Made by a program: the position numbers and the translations under genes
Shown: piece by piece, positions 36,597-49,535 of the stretch
Layout of the letters: each line of letters starts with the position of its first letter
How positions within the stretch are numbered: position 1 is the stretch's first letter
Notes under the pieces: model-generated
Told to the model about the DNA's origin: nothing
Database searches by the model: none
What the model saw: the letters and a program-made list of their open reading frames with translations, nothing else
Source of the DNA: Mytilus edulis
Taxonomy: Eukaryota; Mollusca; Bivalvia; Mytilida; Mytilidae
Assembly: GCF_963676685.1 (NCBI RefSeq)
Contig: NC_092351.1
Location: 38,678,733-38,742,732, forward strand
Length of the DNA stretch: 64,000 nucleotides
Direction: 5' to 3'

Positions 36597-37867
36597 AGCT
36601 CACCTTGCCCAAAGGGCAAAGTGAGCTTTTCTCATCACTTGGCGTCTGGCGTCTTTCGTTGTCCGTCGTCGTCCTGCATCCGGCGTTAACTTTTACAAAA
36701 ATCTTCTCCTCTGAAACTACTGGGCCAAATTTAACCAAAGTTGGCCACAATCATCATTGGGTTATCTAGTTTCAAAAATGTGACCCGGCCAACCAACCGA
36801 GATGTCCGCCATGGCTAAAAATAGAACATAGGGGTAAAATGCAGTTTTTGGCTTATAACTCAAAAACCAAAGCATTTAGAGCAAATCTGACATGGGGTAA
36901 AATTGTTCATCTGCCCTGAAATTTTCAGATGAACCGAACATTCCGTTGTTAGGTTACTGCCTCTGAATTGGTAATTTTAAGGAAATTTTGCTGTTTTTGG
37001 TTATTATCTTGAATATTTTTATAGATAGAGATAAACTGTAAACAGCAATAATGTTCAGCAAAGTAAGATCTACAAATAAGTCGACATGACCAAAATGGTC
37101 AGTGGACCACTTTAGGAGTGATTGCCCTTTATAGTAAATTTTTAACCATTTTTCGTTAATCTTAGTAATCTTTTAGAAAAATCTTCTCCTCTGAAACTTT
37201 TGGGCCAAATTAAACCAAACTTAGCCATAATCATCATTGGGGTATCTAGTTTAAAAATATGTGTCCGGTAACTCGGCCAACAAACCAAGATGGCCGCCAT
37301 GGCTAAAAATAGAACATGGGGGTAAAATGCAGTTTTTGGCTTATAACTAAAAAACCAAAGCATTAAGAGCAAATCTGACAGGAAGTAAAATTGTTGATCA
37401 GGTCAAGATCTATCTGCCCAGGAATTTTCAGATGAATCGGATAATCGGTTGTTAGGTTGCTGCCCCTGAATCAGTAATTTTGAGGAAAATTTGCTGTTTT
37501 TTGTTATTATCTTGAATATTATTATAGATATAGATAAACTGTAAACAGCAATAATATACAGCAAAGTAAGAACTAAAAATAAGTCATCATGACCAAAATA
37601 GTCAATTGACCCCCTAAGGAGTTATTGCCCTTCATAGTCAATTTTTAACAATTTTCATAAAATTTGTAGATTTTCAATAACATTTTCCACAGAAACTACT
37701 GTTATAGATAGAGATAATTGTAAGCAGCAAGAATGTTAAGTAAAGTAAGATCTACAAACACATCACCATCACCAAAAACACAATTTTGTTATGAATCCAT
37801 CTGTGACCATTGTTTAATATTCACATAGACCAAGGTGAGCGACACAGGCTCTTTAGAGCCTCTAGTT
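36597..37867 (+). mobile_element. hairpin-ended AGCTCAC repeat, duplicate of 28859-30129
   Basis: Same ends and interior as its partner in duplication copy 1, with only isolated differences (for example CTGCCTCTG in place of CTGCCCCTG near 36960). Confidence 0.85.
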
Positions 37868-38755
37868 ATGAGAGTTATCAAATTCAACAGTTTGAAACAA
37901 TCATAACAATGATATCTGTGAAAATATTTAGCTCCTCTGAGACCATTTTGTAAAAGTTTTCAATCTCAGTAGGATTATACTATACTGTCATTTTGACTTG
38001 ACAATTTTTACAGAAGCTCAATTCCTGAGACTCTTACTGAACTTGACCCCCCTTTTTTAACAGAATAACACTTTGAAATCAACTCCTTTAAAATTTAAGT
38101 AATTGAGATAGATAAGGTTAATTAAGTGAAGCTTTCCTGACACACTACATTTATAAAGTGTTATTTTAAATCTCTGAGACCATATGACAGAAAGCTCTCT
38201 TAATTTTTGGCAAATTGTTTTTAATCATGAAAACCATTTCAAAAAAATTAAGCTATTATTTCATTTCAATTTGACATTTTTTTTCTCAAGATTTGACAAT
38301 TTTTGACGATTCTACATGTTTAAACACTCTAAGTAACACAATCACACCTTGTTAATGCAACTTTTTAGATTCATATTGTCAGGGAAATCTCATACTTTGT
38401 AGATTGTATGTTATCATGTGATGATGACCATACTATACATAATTAAAAAAAAAACAAAACATTTATGTCTGAGAGCCTTTTCTAAACTATCTTGCCTGTG
38501 GGACGTCATAGAACAGTCCACATGGAACACATTGAAATCGCCTATCCAGACTTGTGTCTGCAAATTTATGTATGTTATTGTAATAGATTCATTTTCAAGT
38601 ATATTAATCATTTGAATTTTTCATTGAGGAACCGCATGCAAGATTTATGCTGGCTACCTTGAGGCCGGAAAGATACACCCATCTGTCTGAATTTCTTAAA
38701 TTTTGTGAAGAGAGTTTTAAAAAAATATCAAATCTTTTGTTCTAATTCCTTTAAG

Positions 38756-41634
38756 ACGATTGAGAGAATAGGTGGAATTCAATTTAAACAGCCTTGTGAG
38801 GAAGCAAAGGTGACCAAGTTAGATGAGAATGACAAAGAACTGTTACTAGAATTGAAAAACAGTAAAAGGAAAGACCCAATGTCAGAAGGACTTTTTAGTA
38901 AGTATCATGATATTAATACAACTTTAAACTGATATTGTAAAAGACAAAAAGAAAAGAACAAAGGACAATTTGGTCTCACTATCAAAACAACATCTACACT
39001 GATTTTGCCTTTTTAACTTTTTTTTTAGTTGAGTGTCACTGATGAGTCATTTGAAGTCGAAACACATGTCTGGTGCCTGGTATCAATTCCCGTTTGGGAT
39101 GAAAATTTCAGGAACTCAAATTTCGGCTCTCCCTTGACACCATCTGCGAGTACGGTCTTGAGGAAACGATGATAGTCCGTCGAAGGGGACGATAAATGGC
39201 TGACCCGTGTTAAAAGAGAGCCATATCTCTTGCAAGCTAAAGACACCCTTGTAGATTTCGAAAAAGAGTAGGCTAATGCCGCTACAAGGCAGTACTCGCA
39301 CCCGCAAAGTGGAAAGGGATTAATATAAGTTGCAAAACTTGTTTCCCAATCCACTATAAATAAATATGTTTAAACTAATCTATGATGAGTTTATTTAATT
39401 AATCGAACAATGAATACTATTATGGCAAATTCACAATATCTTATTAACAAAAGTGCAAACAATTCACACATCAAAATTAATAAATGAATATATTGCATTT
39501 TGGAATTCTTTGTTCATTTACAGACATTAACAAAGAAATTATAGAAGAGTGGAAGGCAGAAAAAGGCAAAGTTATTGAAACAAAAGCAATCAAAGAGTTA
39601 TCAAGATTAGTTAAAGAAGAAAACATTGTAGTTGTAATTGGACCTTCAGGTTGTGGTAAATCCACAGCCATCCATCAAATTGCTTTAAATTTTAATGAGG
39701 CAGATAGTTATGCTATAGTTCCTGTTGCTTTTGCTTCAGACTTGGTTGAATTGTATGATCCAAGTATGAAACAGATTTTTGTATACGATGATGTTTTTGG
39801 TAAGTTTTCAGTTGATTTGCAGTTAGTATCTGGTTGGACAACTCTATCTAAAAAAATAAGGAAAATTTTATCAAAGACCCATGTCAAAGTTGTAATGTCA
39901 TCAAGGTCACAAGTCTTTAAGCAAAGACAAGTTAGGAATATTAAGATTCTTCAAACCACTGTTTGTGATTTTACTTCATCAGAATATGCTATGACAAGTG
40001 AAGAAAGGAGGGCAATAGCTGAAATTTACCTGCCAAGTAAAGAAGTTGAGAATTTGAAATTATTACCTGACTCTGACTGTTTCCATTTTTTCCCCTTGCT
40101 GTGTCAGCTTTATTCCAGGAACCCTTCTGTTGAAATGCACAGATTCTTTTCGAATCCAGTTGATGTTATCAAAGATGACTTGTCAATGATAATGGAAGCA
40201 AATGACCAGACAACATATGGAACATTAGCTTTGTTTGTTTTGTTCAATAATTGTATAAGTGATAATATGTTGAATAGAAATGAAAAGTTTAGACAGATTT
40301 TGCATGAAGTTTCCCAACAATGTATTATGCAGTCAAATTTTTCAGAAAAAGTTGTTGAATCTCAGTTAGATAGTTTAATCTCATCATATGTGAAGAAGGT
40401 TGGTTGTCAATATAGCATAATTCATGACAAAATATTTGATATTACTGTATCATTTTACGGCCAAAATATGTTTGATGTTGTTCTCGAATTAGCGCATGCT
40501 GAGATTATTCGAGACAGGTTTTATTTTGAAATACTGGGAGAAAGTGTGAGTGAATGTATTATCAAAGTACCATCTCATAATGAATCGGATTACTTACGTC
40601 GCTTATGCAAAGACATCAACAATGATGATTCAAAATATGTTTTCTCAAATAGACAATTAGAATTTAAAACCTTTAGAGATCTTTTAATAACATACCTGGA
40701 GAAAAATAGAGCCGTTATAGATGAAACTTTAAAGGAATTATCAAGTAGCTTTAAATCACCAATGTTAGATGTAGCTGGTCAAGGCTATTGTGATCTAGCA
40801 AACATGTTAATAAGAATGGGACTTGATGTAAATGCACGTGATCAGGAAGGTAGAACACCATTATATAGAGCATCAGAATCTGGCCAAGAAGATATGGTGA
40901 GCTTATTGTTGAAAAACCACGGTGATTATAAGTTAACTAGAGATGATTCCCTGAATGAGGGAGAGTCACCATTATTTATAGCATCTAAAAAAGGTCACAA
41001 AAATGTAGTTAACTTATTTTTAGATTATGAATGTGATCCAAATATTTGTACTGATAGTAATGAATCTAGTATTCATATAGCTGCACAAAATGGGCATCTA
41101 GACATTGTAAAAGTTTTGTTGAAGAAGAAGGCAAATCCTAATTTGGAAGCTGTGCATGGTGTGACGCCTCTCTATAAAGCAGCAGAAGAGGGTCATTTTG
41201 ATGTTGTACAATATTTGTTAGAACACCAAGCTGATCCAAACAAAATTACTGCAGATGTGGAAACTCCTCTTTTTATTGCTGCTAAAAGGGGACATTTTGA
41301 AATTGTTCATATTTTGCTTGAATATGGATCAAATAAAACAACAAATGGATGTAATTTGGATGGAATGTCTCCTCTTTATATAGCTTCAAGAGAGGGTCAC
41401 ACAAATATTGTAGAACTTCTGTTAAAAAAGGGTGCAAACACAAAAATTTCTAGATATACAATTTTGTCACCGTTGCATGCCGCAACAGGCATGAAGCATA
41501 ATGATATTGTTAAATTGTTACTTAATCACAAGGCTGACCCTAGTCATTGTAATCAAGATGGTGTATCTCCTATGATGGCTGCATCTCAGAGAGGATATGA
41601 AGATACTGCTGAAATTTTTAGACAAACATTGTAA
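38756..41634 (+). CDS. STAND NTPase-ankyrin module, copy 2, intact
   Basis: Exons 38756-38897 (linker) and 39524-41634, joined in phase 1. If spliced to the HEPN exons at 23976-25732 they give an 895-aa protein: HEPN about 5-140, linker 146-193, Walker A GPSGCGKS about 232-239, STAND and helical region to about 610, then nine ankyrin repeats to the C-terminus (last VSPMMAASQRGYEDTAEIFRQ). No HEPN exon is seen between copy 1 and copy 2, so this module either shares the upstream HEPN exons by alternative splicing or lacks a 5' end. Architecture is that of an NLR-like intracellular sensor. The ankyrin array would be the recognition part and the P-loop NTPase the switch. That role is inferred from architecture alone. 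Confidence 0.85.
39030..39354 (+). repeat. dispersed SINE-like repeat, copy 2
   Basis: Duplicate of 31291-31615 with at least one base difference (GAGTACGG against GAGTATGG). Confidence 0.65.
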
Positions 41635-43843
41635 ATATATAAATTATGATTTTGGAGTAATAGAGTACTTATGGAATTTTTATTGAATATTACATTTGTA
41701 AAAATCAAATTCCTGTTTTTTAATAAAGTTTGATTGAGTAATATCATGTTAAAGATTTTAGTTATATTTTTTGTTTTTATTGTCATATATATTTTTTTTA
41801 AATCTACTTGCAAATTATTTATTAATTATGTTATATATCTATTATTCAATTTTATATTTTAGCCAAGTGTTCAAATTCAGGACACACAAATATTTGAAAT
41901 TCATCACTCCTTGAATAATGAATTCAGTAGTAGATATGTTTTTGATAAACATAAACCAGTCCGAATGAATCTCGTCTAAAATATTCTATGAAGAGTTTTC
42001 ATTTTTAATTTCACAGTAAAATTGAAATTAGTGGACCATGACACTTGTTTTGCTTACAAGATGTTCAGACTTTTTTTTAAATATGGTTGCCTGTTATTTT
42101 TTGTATCAAGTTTTTATTGAATATAAATGTGTCAGTGCTTTTTAACAATAAAGGTCTGTCTTTTTATGTTTTCAGTTAAAAAAAAAATGATCTGCCTTGG
42201 ATAGCAAATATTAGAAATCAACCCTATGCAAATCAGTATCAATACATCTGTTAACTTATTTTGTGTTGAAAAACCTCTTTGCAAATCTTTGAAAATTTAG
42301 TTTATAAGAATCCTACAAATAGACCCAAATTCATCTTTTATTTTGTTTTTGAATTCATAAACATGGATATGTAAACTTGCATAAGGTTCATTTCTATTCT
42401 ATATAGCTCAAATGTTTTAATGTTTATGAATGAATTTTGTAGGATTTTTGCCTTTAACAGAAGGAAGATATCTAGGGGCACTATATATTTGTCTCTGCTG
42501 TTTAACATTTTCATGTTTTAAATATTTTTCTTGTTGCTTTAGCATATTTGATCACAATAAAAACAGACAACACCATGGTCAAAAAGAAAAGCAACTAAAG
42601 TGCAAACAGCAAAAACATTACAAATAAATTAAGGTTTGAGCAAATGAGCTCCATCAAAAATTTGGGTTGAACTTAGATGTTTGGAAGGGTCAGCTATTCC
42701 TCTAATCAATCTAAGATTTAAACACTCGCAAATAAAAAATTATAATCCTGCTATCTATGATGAATTTATCTAAAGTTCAGCGTTATGTTTTGGTTATGCA
42801 ATTGCATACCAAGGAATAAAATTGATACAAAATATTGAAATTAAACCTAATTTTTGTTATTTTTGTTGTTTACTAAGTAACTTTTTGGGGAAGTTAATGT
42901 CACAGCTGAACTTCACACTAAGTATTCAGAATGCCCTATTAGTGGTCTTAATATGTTTTATTGATTTGAAGCTCTTTTTAAAAGCTGTGTGTAATGCTGC
43001 TATTATGTATAGTTTGTATAAAAATGGCTGATCCACTGTAGGATCAAACCTCTGTGATATGATGATTGAAACTCTCAGTAGGTCAAGTTGGTTCATAGCT
43101 GTTGTTATCAGCTGGTGTTGATAGTTTTAATGAAATTTGTTTAAGTAGAATTTTGGTGGATGTTATTGTGCCTCCTCTATCTTTGTATAGTTAAAAATGG
43201 TCTCCAAGCTCACTGACAGTAAGGTTAAATATTGGCAGCTGGTTCATGATATTTTTCCAATGATGTGGATACTGATGTAAAGGAATGACTTAGTTTGAGA
43301 CGTCATTTGTTGATAAGGTTAATATGATCGTCTGGTCTTTGTGTTGCCATTATGGCCGACTAAAAGTAGTAATGGTCATTTTATGAATTTCATCAAACTC
43401 TGAAATATTAACCACTCCTTTATTAACTCTTGCAGACAAACTCTACTGTCCTGTTAGAAGCAATTGAAATCTAGTCATCGTGTAAGGAAGACGGATATAT
43501 CCAATTCCCTGTCCATCAAATTGCCTTTCTTATAGTTAATATATTTAAACTATTTATTTTTACTAGTTTTGAATTATTTATATTTAAAAGATTTTTTTTA
43601 CATGATCTGTGTGTGTTTTCTATGTGTGAATATTATTTCTTATGTGCTATTAAAATTGTTCTATATTATTGAATATGTTGAGTCTTGGTGTATTTTATCT
43701 TGCTTATCTATTAAATAGTTGCACTCAAGTTTATTTTAATTTATTGGCAGTTGAATAAAATGCGTGCTCGTATATTGTTTTCACTTTTGATTCAGATACA
43801 TTAGAGAAAAATATAATATGGGATATATCAGTATACACGAGAC

Positions 43844-44102
43844 CATACCTGCCAACTTTTCAAAATGCCCATGGGGGTTTTGCGTGCAAGATGGCTGTCA
43901 CATAGTCCTAAAAAACCTGCAAGGGGGCCTTCAAATACATTTTAATGTTGTTTTTTGGCTTCTTCATACTTTTATAAGCCTAGAGTCATTGTAAAATTAA
44001 TTGTTTTGTTTTAAATTGTGGACAAAATTGCTCTTTCAAAATTTCAATTTGGGAACCTCCATGGGGGAAATCCCCCGCAAATAGTGACAGTTGGCAGGTA
44101 TG
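43844..44102. mobile_element. 259 bp MITE with CATACCTGCCAAC ends
   Basis: Perfect 13 bp terminal inverted repeats (CATACCTGCCAAC and GTTGGCAGGTATG), flanked by the 6 bp direct repeat CGAGAC (43838-43843 and 44103-44108). No coding capacity. Present in duplication copy 2 and absent from copy 1. Confidence 0.85.
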
Positions 44103-44185
44103 CGAGACAGAATTGTTATATTGAAAACTATTATAGACAGGGGCGTAGCTTGCCCTCTGATAGTACTGAGGCAGGGGGTGTGGGG

Positions 44186-44211
44186 GCGCACCCCCCCCCC
44201 CCCCCCCCCCG
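44186..44211 (+). repeat. poly-C tract
   Basis: GTGGGGGCGCA followed by about 22 C and GAAGC, just past the right end of the duplication. Probably part of a G/C-tract repeat beginning GGGGCGTAGCTTGCC near 44140. Confidence 0.8.
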
Positions 44212-44487
44212 AAGCTATACAGGTTTTACCATTTGAAAAACAATAAAATCCCATTAAAGTTATAGTAGTTTTTACTTTATTCAACATAATAATGCTAATA
44301 TGTTCAAACAAGAGCTACATGTATTTACAATATGTCAAGCTCCGATGTTACTTTTTACCTTTCTCTTTGTTTGTAAGAGATATTGGATAATACTAGTGTT
44401 TTCAAATACCATAATCATGTATGCTTTAGATTTATTTATGAAAGTTAAATTCTGTAATATGTTTTAAATTTTGATATTAAAAATCCT

Positions 44488-45629
44488 CTACAGGTGCAAA
44501 GCACCAATTCTTCTATTTCTACTAGCGTCAAACTTGTCCAATACTAGGTTTCGGTCAATTTCTTTATCCTTATGTATGTGCATTAATAAGGCCAGTCCGT
44601 TCAATCGATGATCGGTCATTGTTGTCCGGTTCCATAGTTTAAGTCTTCTAAGTGCAGAAAAGGAACCTACTGGCATCGTAAGTAACAGATGAAATATTGT
44701 ATTTATATTAGGGTAGTAATCTGAATCAGCTAGAATGAACGATTCAGAAAGCGATGTAGGTGGATCCTTAAGCTGATTACAGAAAGCCATCCACCGCTGA
44801 ATTTCCATATAATACGTATCCCGATCTGGTAAATCTGAACTGTACCATTCATATATCTTTGCTGTTTCAATTTGCGACATTGTATTGACCTTCAAAGGCA
44901 TTAGTTTAGATGCAAGAAACATGGCCGATTTGTCCTCTGGAAATCTCTCTTCCAGTTGAGCTACGCAATGATCAATGAAAGGGAAAAATACATTTGTTTT
45001 GAAGTACTAACTTGCTGTGTCTGAGGCGTCTCCTGCAGTTAAGCGCTGTGTCATTCTCTTAGCTGTTCTCGGTTTTACTAATTGGATATTGACACATGTG
45101 GCCAAAACTTTCATCTTTCCCAAATGCTCTCGAATACGGTATCGTTCCTTTGCTCATTAATGACGGTTTTGCATGTGTTTGCATCTTGATATGCTTTAAT
45201 GATTTCACAGTCGGTTTTCTGAAGAACCTGAGTCGGAGGTCTTGTGAAACTCAGTATGTGTTGCGTAACAACAAGAGCAACAATGAATTGACTACTTTGC
45301 AGCATTCGCAAATGGGCACTTGCTTTAATCCTCGCATCGGAAGCATTGCTTTCATCTAGAATGTCCTGAAGAGACTGTGTTATTGATTTGTATTTAGCTA
45401 TTAAAGACGACAGCGTATCAACTCTTGCTGTCCAACGTGTTTCGCACAGTTTTTGAATTGAATGTTTTTTTCCAGCTTTTTCTATTAATGTGTCGTTGAG
45501 CATTGTCATCATCGTTGTTTCCCAATATTACAAGTTCATCAGTGTCGTCACCAGACAGGTATCTTGAAACAATAGCCATTCGTTTGACACTTCCACCAAG
45601 GAACCATGTCAGCTGACTAACAGAATCAA
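44488..45629 (-). pseudogene. hAT transposase-derived ZMYM1-like gene, broken
   Basis: The minus strand carries, in order from the gap leftward, LTWFLGGSVKRMAI, then KKHSIQKLCETRWTARVDTL and QFIVALVVTQHILSF. After a frameshift near 45110 comes FFPFIDHCVAQLEERFPEDK, and finally MPVGSFSALRRLKLWNRTTM and LNGLALLMHIHKDKEID. The last block is the hAT C-terminal dimerisation region. The whole series matches proteins named zinc finger MYM-type 1-like, which derive from hAT transposases. Breaks include a stop after DASDTAS near 45010 and changes of frame near 45110 and 45500. The N-terminal half is lost in the assembly gap. It is a decayed mobile-element gene, not a host ZMYM gene. Confidence 0.7.
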
Positions 45630-45729
45630 NNNNNNNNNNNNNNNNNNNNNNNNNNNNNNNNNNNNNNNNNNNNNNNNNNNNNNNNNNNNNNNNNNNNNNN
45701 NNNNNNNNNNNNNNNNNNNNNNNNNNNNN
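45630..45729. other. assembly gap, 100 N
   Basis: Exactly 100 consecutive N, the usual placeholder for a gap of unknown size, inside the hAT-derived pseudogene. Confidence 0.99.
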
Positions 45730-47346
45730 CAAAAGGGCTATTTTCAACATAATTTCTCATGATAAATGATTAAGATAAAGAATGTTTTTTTATGATTTTA
45801 TTAAATATATGCATTTTATGAATATAATCAAATAACTGATATTTTCATATTCATTTTCAATCATAATCACATACACCCCCCTTTTTATGTGGTTTGCATT
45901 AGGTAAAAAATACCCTTTTGAGGTCATTTTTAAATGCTCACAAAAAAAATTTGCGGACACCTGAGTTAGAGTCAACCATCAATTCATAAAAACCAAAGTC
46001 TTATCTGATCAATGATGTGAAAAAGTCATGGGGAAGTATATCTCATTTTTTTGTTACCATGGATACAAAATGCCTAGTTTTCATTTTTTCAGAAAAAAAA
46101 AATTTTGAAAATTTTTGAAAAAAAAATGTTTTAAAACCTAATTCTGCAAGTCAGAAAAATTAAATGAATATCAAATTTGTAGAAATTATTGTAATCATCT
46201 AAATTTTAAACATATTCATAAATGATGGTAGTATAGTTTTAACTGTGTTGCTATTGCAACAATTTGATAATGATACACAAGTTTCAAACAATTTTGAAAA
46301 AAGTTTCAGTTTCTTAAATTTGCACAACAGTAGGAAAACTAAAACTCTTATTTAGTTTCACTGTATACACACATGTGTATATATAAATGAGTATGCAAGA
46401 ATATTATATCCATAAAGGTGTAACCACTTGGAGGAAACAAAAACAATTTCTCTAATCTGGTTAAAAGTGCTGATTGTGAACAAATTTCAGTATGTTTTCA
46501 TCATCATGAAAAGTGTACAAGTAAAACAATTATTCTTTCTTAAAAAAAATTAATACAATCATTCACAAAATTATATATATTCAATTGTGCAATATTTGCC
46601 ACTGAATTCGTTGCCAGGGAATATGCAGTCCATTTTCAAAATTATTGATGAGTGCTGATTTTTGCAAATTCGTTTTAATGATCCTCGATACATATATATC
46701 AATGAAAATATACTTTTTTGTTTACATTATCCAGGCCTTCTTGTGTATGGGAATTATCAATAATATTCCAGGCATGATTAGTGATAGTGTTGCAATAGAA
46801 ACAATAAATATATGCATAAACTTGGAAAACACTTTAAAATAGAGTAAATCTCCCATACACAATCTCTCTTCTGTAAGTTTTTCAATTAAATGCAGTGTCA
46901 AAGGACAATGGTTTTTACAAGTTAGTTCCTTAAACTATAATTATTCAAATGCTGTAGTGAAGTTGAAATAAAAAAAGTCAGAAAGATCCTACAATAGGGG
47001 TACTATGCTGGAATAAAGGCGGAATATTTGAAAGATCACTGCTATGAAAATGGGGATCAATTAGACAAGGACAGAAGTTTCAACTGGTTAACTAGGGAGC
47101 CCATAAAAGAATCAACGCAATGGTTCTTTAGCAAACTAATAGCGTAACCATCCAGGGTGGGTAAAGTCAGCCGTTGACCCGATGGTCCCTGCTATCCATC
47201 TGGCATATTTCTTGTTTGCCGTTCTGGAGGGGAGGAATTTTCGAGATTTTCCAAAAAGTTTCTTTTCCCTACATGGACCCAAGGAAACTCTATCAACGGG
47301 TGGCCTCGGGTCTTACGACGAACAGCAGGGGGTATAACATCCAGAC
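45730..47346. other. no gene seen
   Basis: AT-rich sequence with long A and T runs. Short open frames are present but have no motif. GC content rises near 47150-47340 (CCCGATGGTCCCTGCTATCC), probably another old repeat. Confidence 0.4.
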
Positions 47347-47927
47347 AAAGGAGTAGGTCCAGTAAGACTCCTTTTTGACCCCAAAATATAGCAGTTTTAC
47401 AAAATTGTTAAAATGTAAACTTTTAGTTATTTACTGGACAGTAAAATGCTTCTGCTATATAAATATGGACTGTTTTTGTCAATACAATGCACATATATCG
47501 GGTACCAGCACCATTAGGTCATGCTTAATTACTGAAATCTCCACAATTTTAGCATTTTAGTTAAATTTTAGACGGTTTTCGTGTAAAACGAAATTGGCCG
47601 CATTCGTGTTCATCCTTGATATTGAAATGTAAGTTGTATTTTATGATAATACATTACATATATAAAGGTTGAGGATGAACACGGGTGCGGTTTCAATTTT
47701 GACAAAACCCATCTAAAAAATGACATTTTTCGGCATATTTGACAGATTTTTCATATTTTAGCCTGAATCGGTGCGTTTTTTATGACTAAATCAGTTAAAA
47801 ATCTTTCACAGAAAAGAATTGATTCAAATAAAATAGACACTTGAGTGTTTAAAAAGTGGTCAAAATCTTTCGTCAGATGAACCTGAAATTTGAGGCCAAA
47901 ATCGGTCCTTACCGGACTTACTCCTTT
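47347..47927. mobile_element. 581 bp MITE with AAAGGAGTA(G/A)GTCC ends
   Basis: Left end AAAGGAGTAGGTCCAGTAAG, right end read inward AAAGGAGTAAGTCCGGTAAG: an 18/20 terminal inverted repeat. The interior is AT-rich with no open frame. I recognise the end sequence as widespread in bivalves. Confidence 0.75.
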
Positions 47928-47934
47928 CAAATAA

Positions 47935-48062
47935 GGGGTGCCATTGACTGCCTCAAGAGAGGGCACGCTACATACATGCTTCAGTGATTCCATATGTAAT
48001 CAACCAAATGTTTCCAAAGAAAAGAGGGGGTAGGCCCTCAGGGCCCCCTGGATCTGACTTAG
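47935..48062 (+). repeat. G/C-tract repeat, relative of 7000-7155
   Basis: Shares CATGCTTCAGTGATTCCATA, GTAATCAACCA and CTCAGGGCCCCCTGGAT with the MITE-like repeat at 7 kb. Confidence 0.55.
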
Positions 48063-48539
48063 GTAGCACTCTCTTAAGTTTAACATTAGTAATAGGTATT
48101 GGATTATTGAAATTTGAGAAAATCACGATTATCTTTATGGATTGTTAGCAGCAAATAAAAAATATTGACAATATAACTTTACACAGGGTAACGTTAAAAG
48201 AATTATAAACATATACATATAAATTGATTTTCACTGAAAGCCCATTACAGAAAGATGTTTCTCAAAATAAGTATACTGTCTTTCTTTTAACAAACAAAAA
48301 TAGGCTTTTACTATGAAACAGGACTCAATGTTTATAACATATTATACATGTCAATTTTTGTCTGTGACTTTCTGACCCACATTTTGACAGTTATCACGAT
48401 CAGGAAAAATGACTTTATACCTAATTTTATGTAATAGGCTATCAAATTGCATTAAATTTATAGAACCATTGATTTATAAATAAAAAGAAAATATCAAATG
48501 ATATTTAAACATAATAGTTAACGACTTTCGGGAACATTT

Positions 48540-48775
48540 AAACTAACACAAGGCTCTGCCTCTCTGGCATACTTCAAGTTAAATCCGCGAATATGTTTAC
48601 TTATACTTGATGAAAACGTTCAAAACTACCAAGATATTGTGCATACAGGGGGTCAGGCATACCTCAAGTAGTCCGCAAAATGTTTATTTGTGTGTTATGA
48701 AAATATTAAACTAACAAGATATCCTGCACAAGGCTCGGGCATGCCTTCAGTAGGACGTGGAAATAATTATATTGG
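48540..48775 (+). repeat. imperfect tandem repeat of ~85-95 bp
   Basis: Three diverged units share ACACAAGGCTC or CATACAGGGGG, GGCAT.CCT(C/T)AAGTA and AAATGTTTA(C/T)TT. No coding content. Confidence 0.45.
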
Positions 48776-49099
48776 ATTGATCAACTTGCATGTATTTATG
48801 GCCTTCTTCACACATTGTGTGTGTTACTCTATATTTGTGATCAAACGTGTCAAATTATAACCGGTAATATACGACATAATTTACAACACAGTAAAATACA
48901 ATATAATACTCAATATTATAAAAAGTTTAGATAACCCATGCTCGTCACAGAACCATAAACTGTTTTCCCCAAGGTTTTTATCATTATTTGATAAAGACTT
49001 AACCATTTAATCTTACTGTTGGTTTTTTTTTAATAAATTTTAAGCAAATCCTATAAGATATACATACCATACCCGTATTAGGAAGTACAACAAACAGGA

Positions 49100-49535
49100 C
49101 ACAGTCAACGTTGGTAAGGTCAAGTGTTTTACCCAAAAACAGATATTTTTCCTGTTTTTTTTTTATTATATATACCGTGAATTAACACAGAAAGTTTCAT
49201 TGGTTTGGTCATTGTCAACGTTAGAAAGTCACTTTTTGGGAATTGTTTTATAATTTTTCCTATATTTATATATTAAATGATAAAATTTCATTATTATCTC
49301 AAGTTTAACATAAATCTTTTAAGAAAGAAAAAAGTTCTTAGAATTTTCATTTAGTCCTATCATTGTCAGTGTTGGTCAGGTCAAGTTTTATGAATATTTA
49401 AAAAAGTTTTCAAATATTTTTTCTTATATTTATGTTTTAAATGGTCTAAATTTATTACAATTCAAATTTGACATGAAACCTTTGAGAAATAAAACAGTGA
49501 TTAGCATTTTTATTTTGGTCCAGTAATTAGTGTAA
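49100..49535 (+). repeat. imperfect tandem repeat of ~150 bp
   Basis: Three diverged units begin CAACGTTGGTAAGGTCAAG, CAACGTTAGAAAGTCAC and CAGTGTTGGTCAGGTCAAG. Each is followed by an AT-rich stretch (TTTTTCCTATATTTATAT and similar). The remainder of 48063-50100 shows no gene. Confidence 0.5.

Larger units (their letters stand above)
36193..44187 (+). repeat. tandem segmental duplication, copy 2
   Basis: Second copy of 28454-36192, in direct orientation and directly abutting it. It is longer because of the 259 bp MITE at 43844-44102. The right end runs into a long poly-C tract and unique sequence, which shows where the original right flank lies. Confidence 0.95.

Noticed and set aside
44018-44311. 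Open frames on both strands with poly-Pro/poly-Gly runs
   Set aside because: The runs come from the poly-C tract at 44190-44211 and from the MITE.
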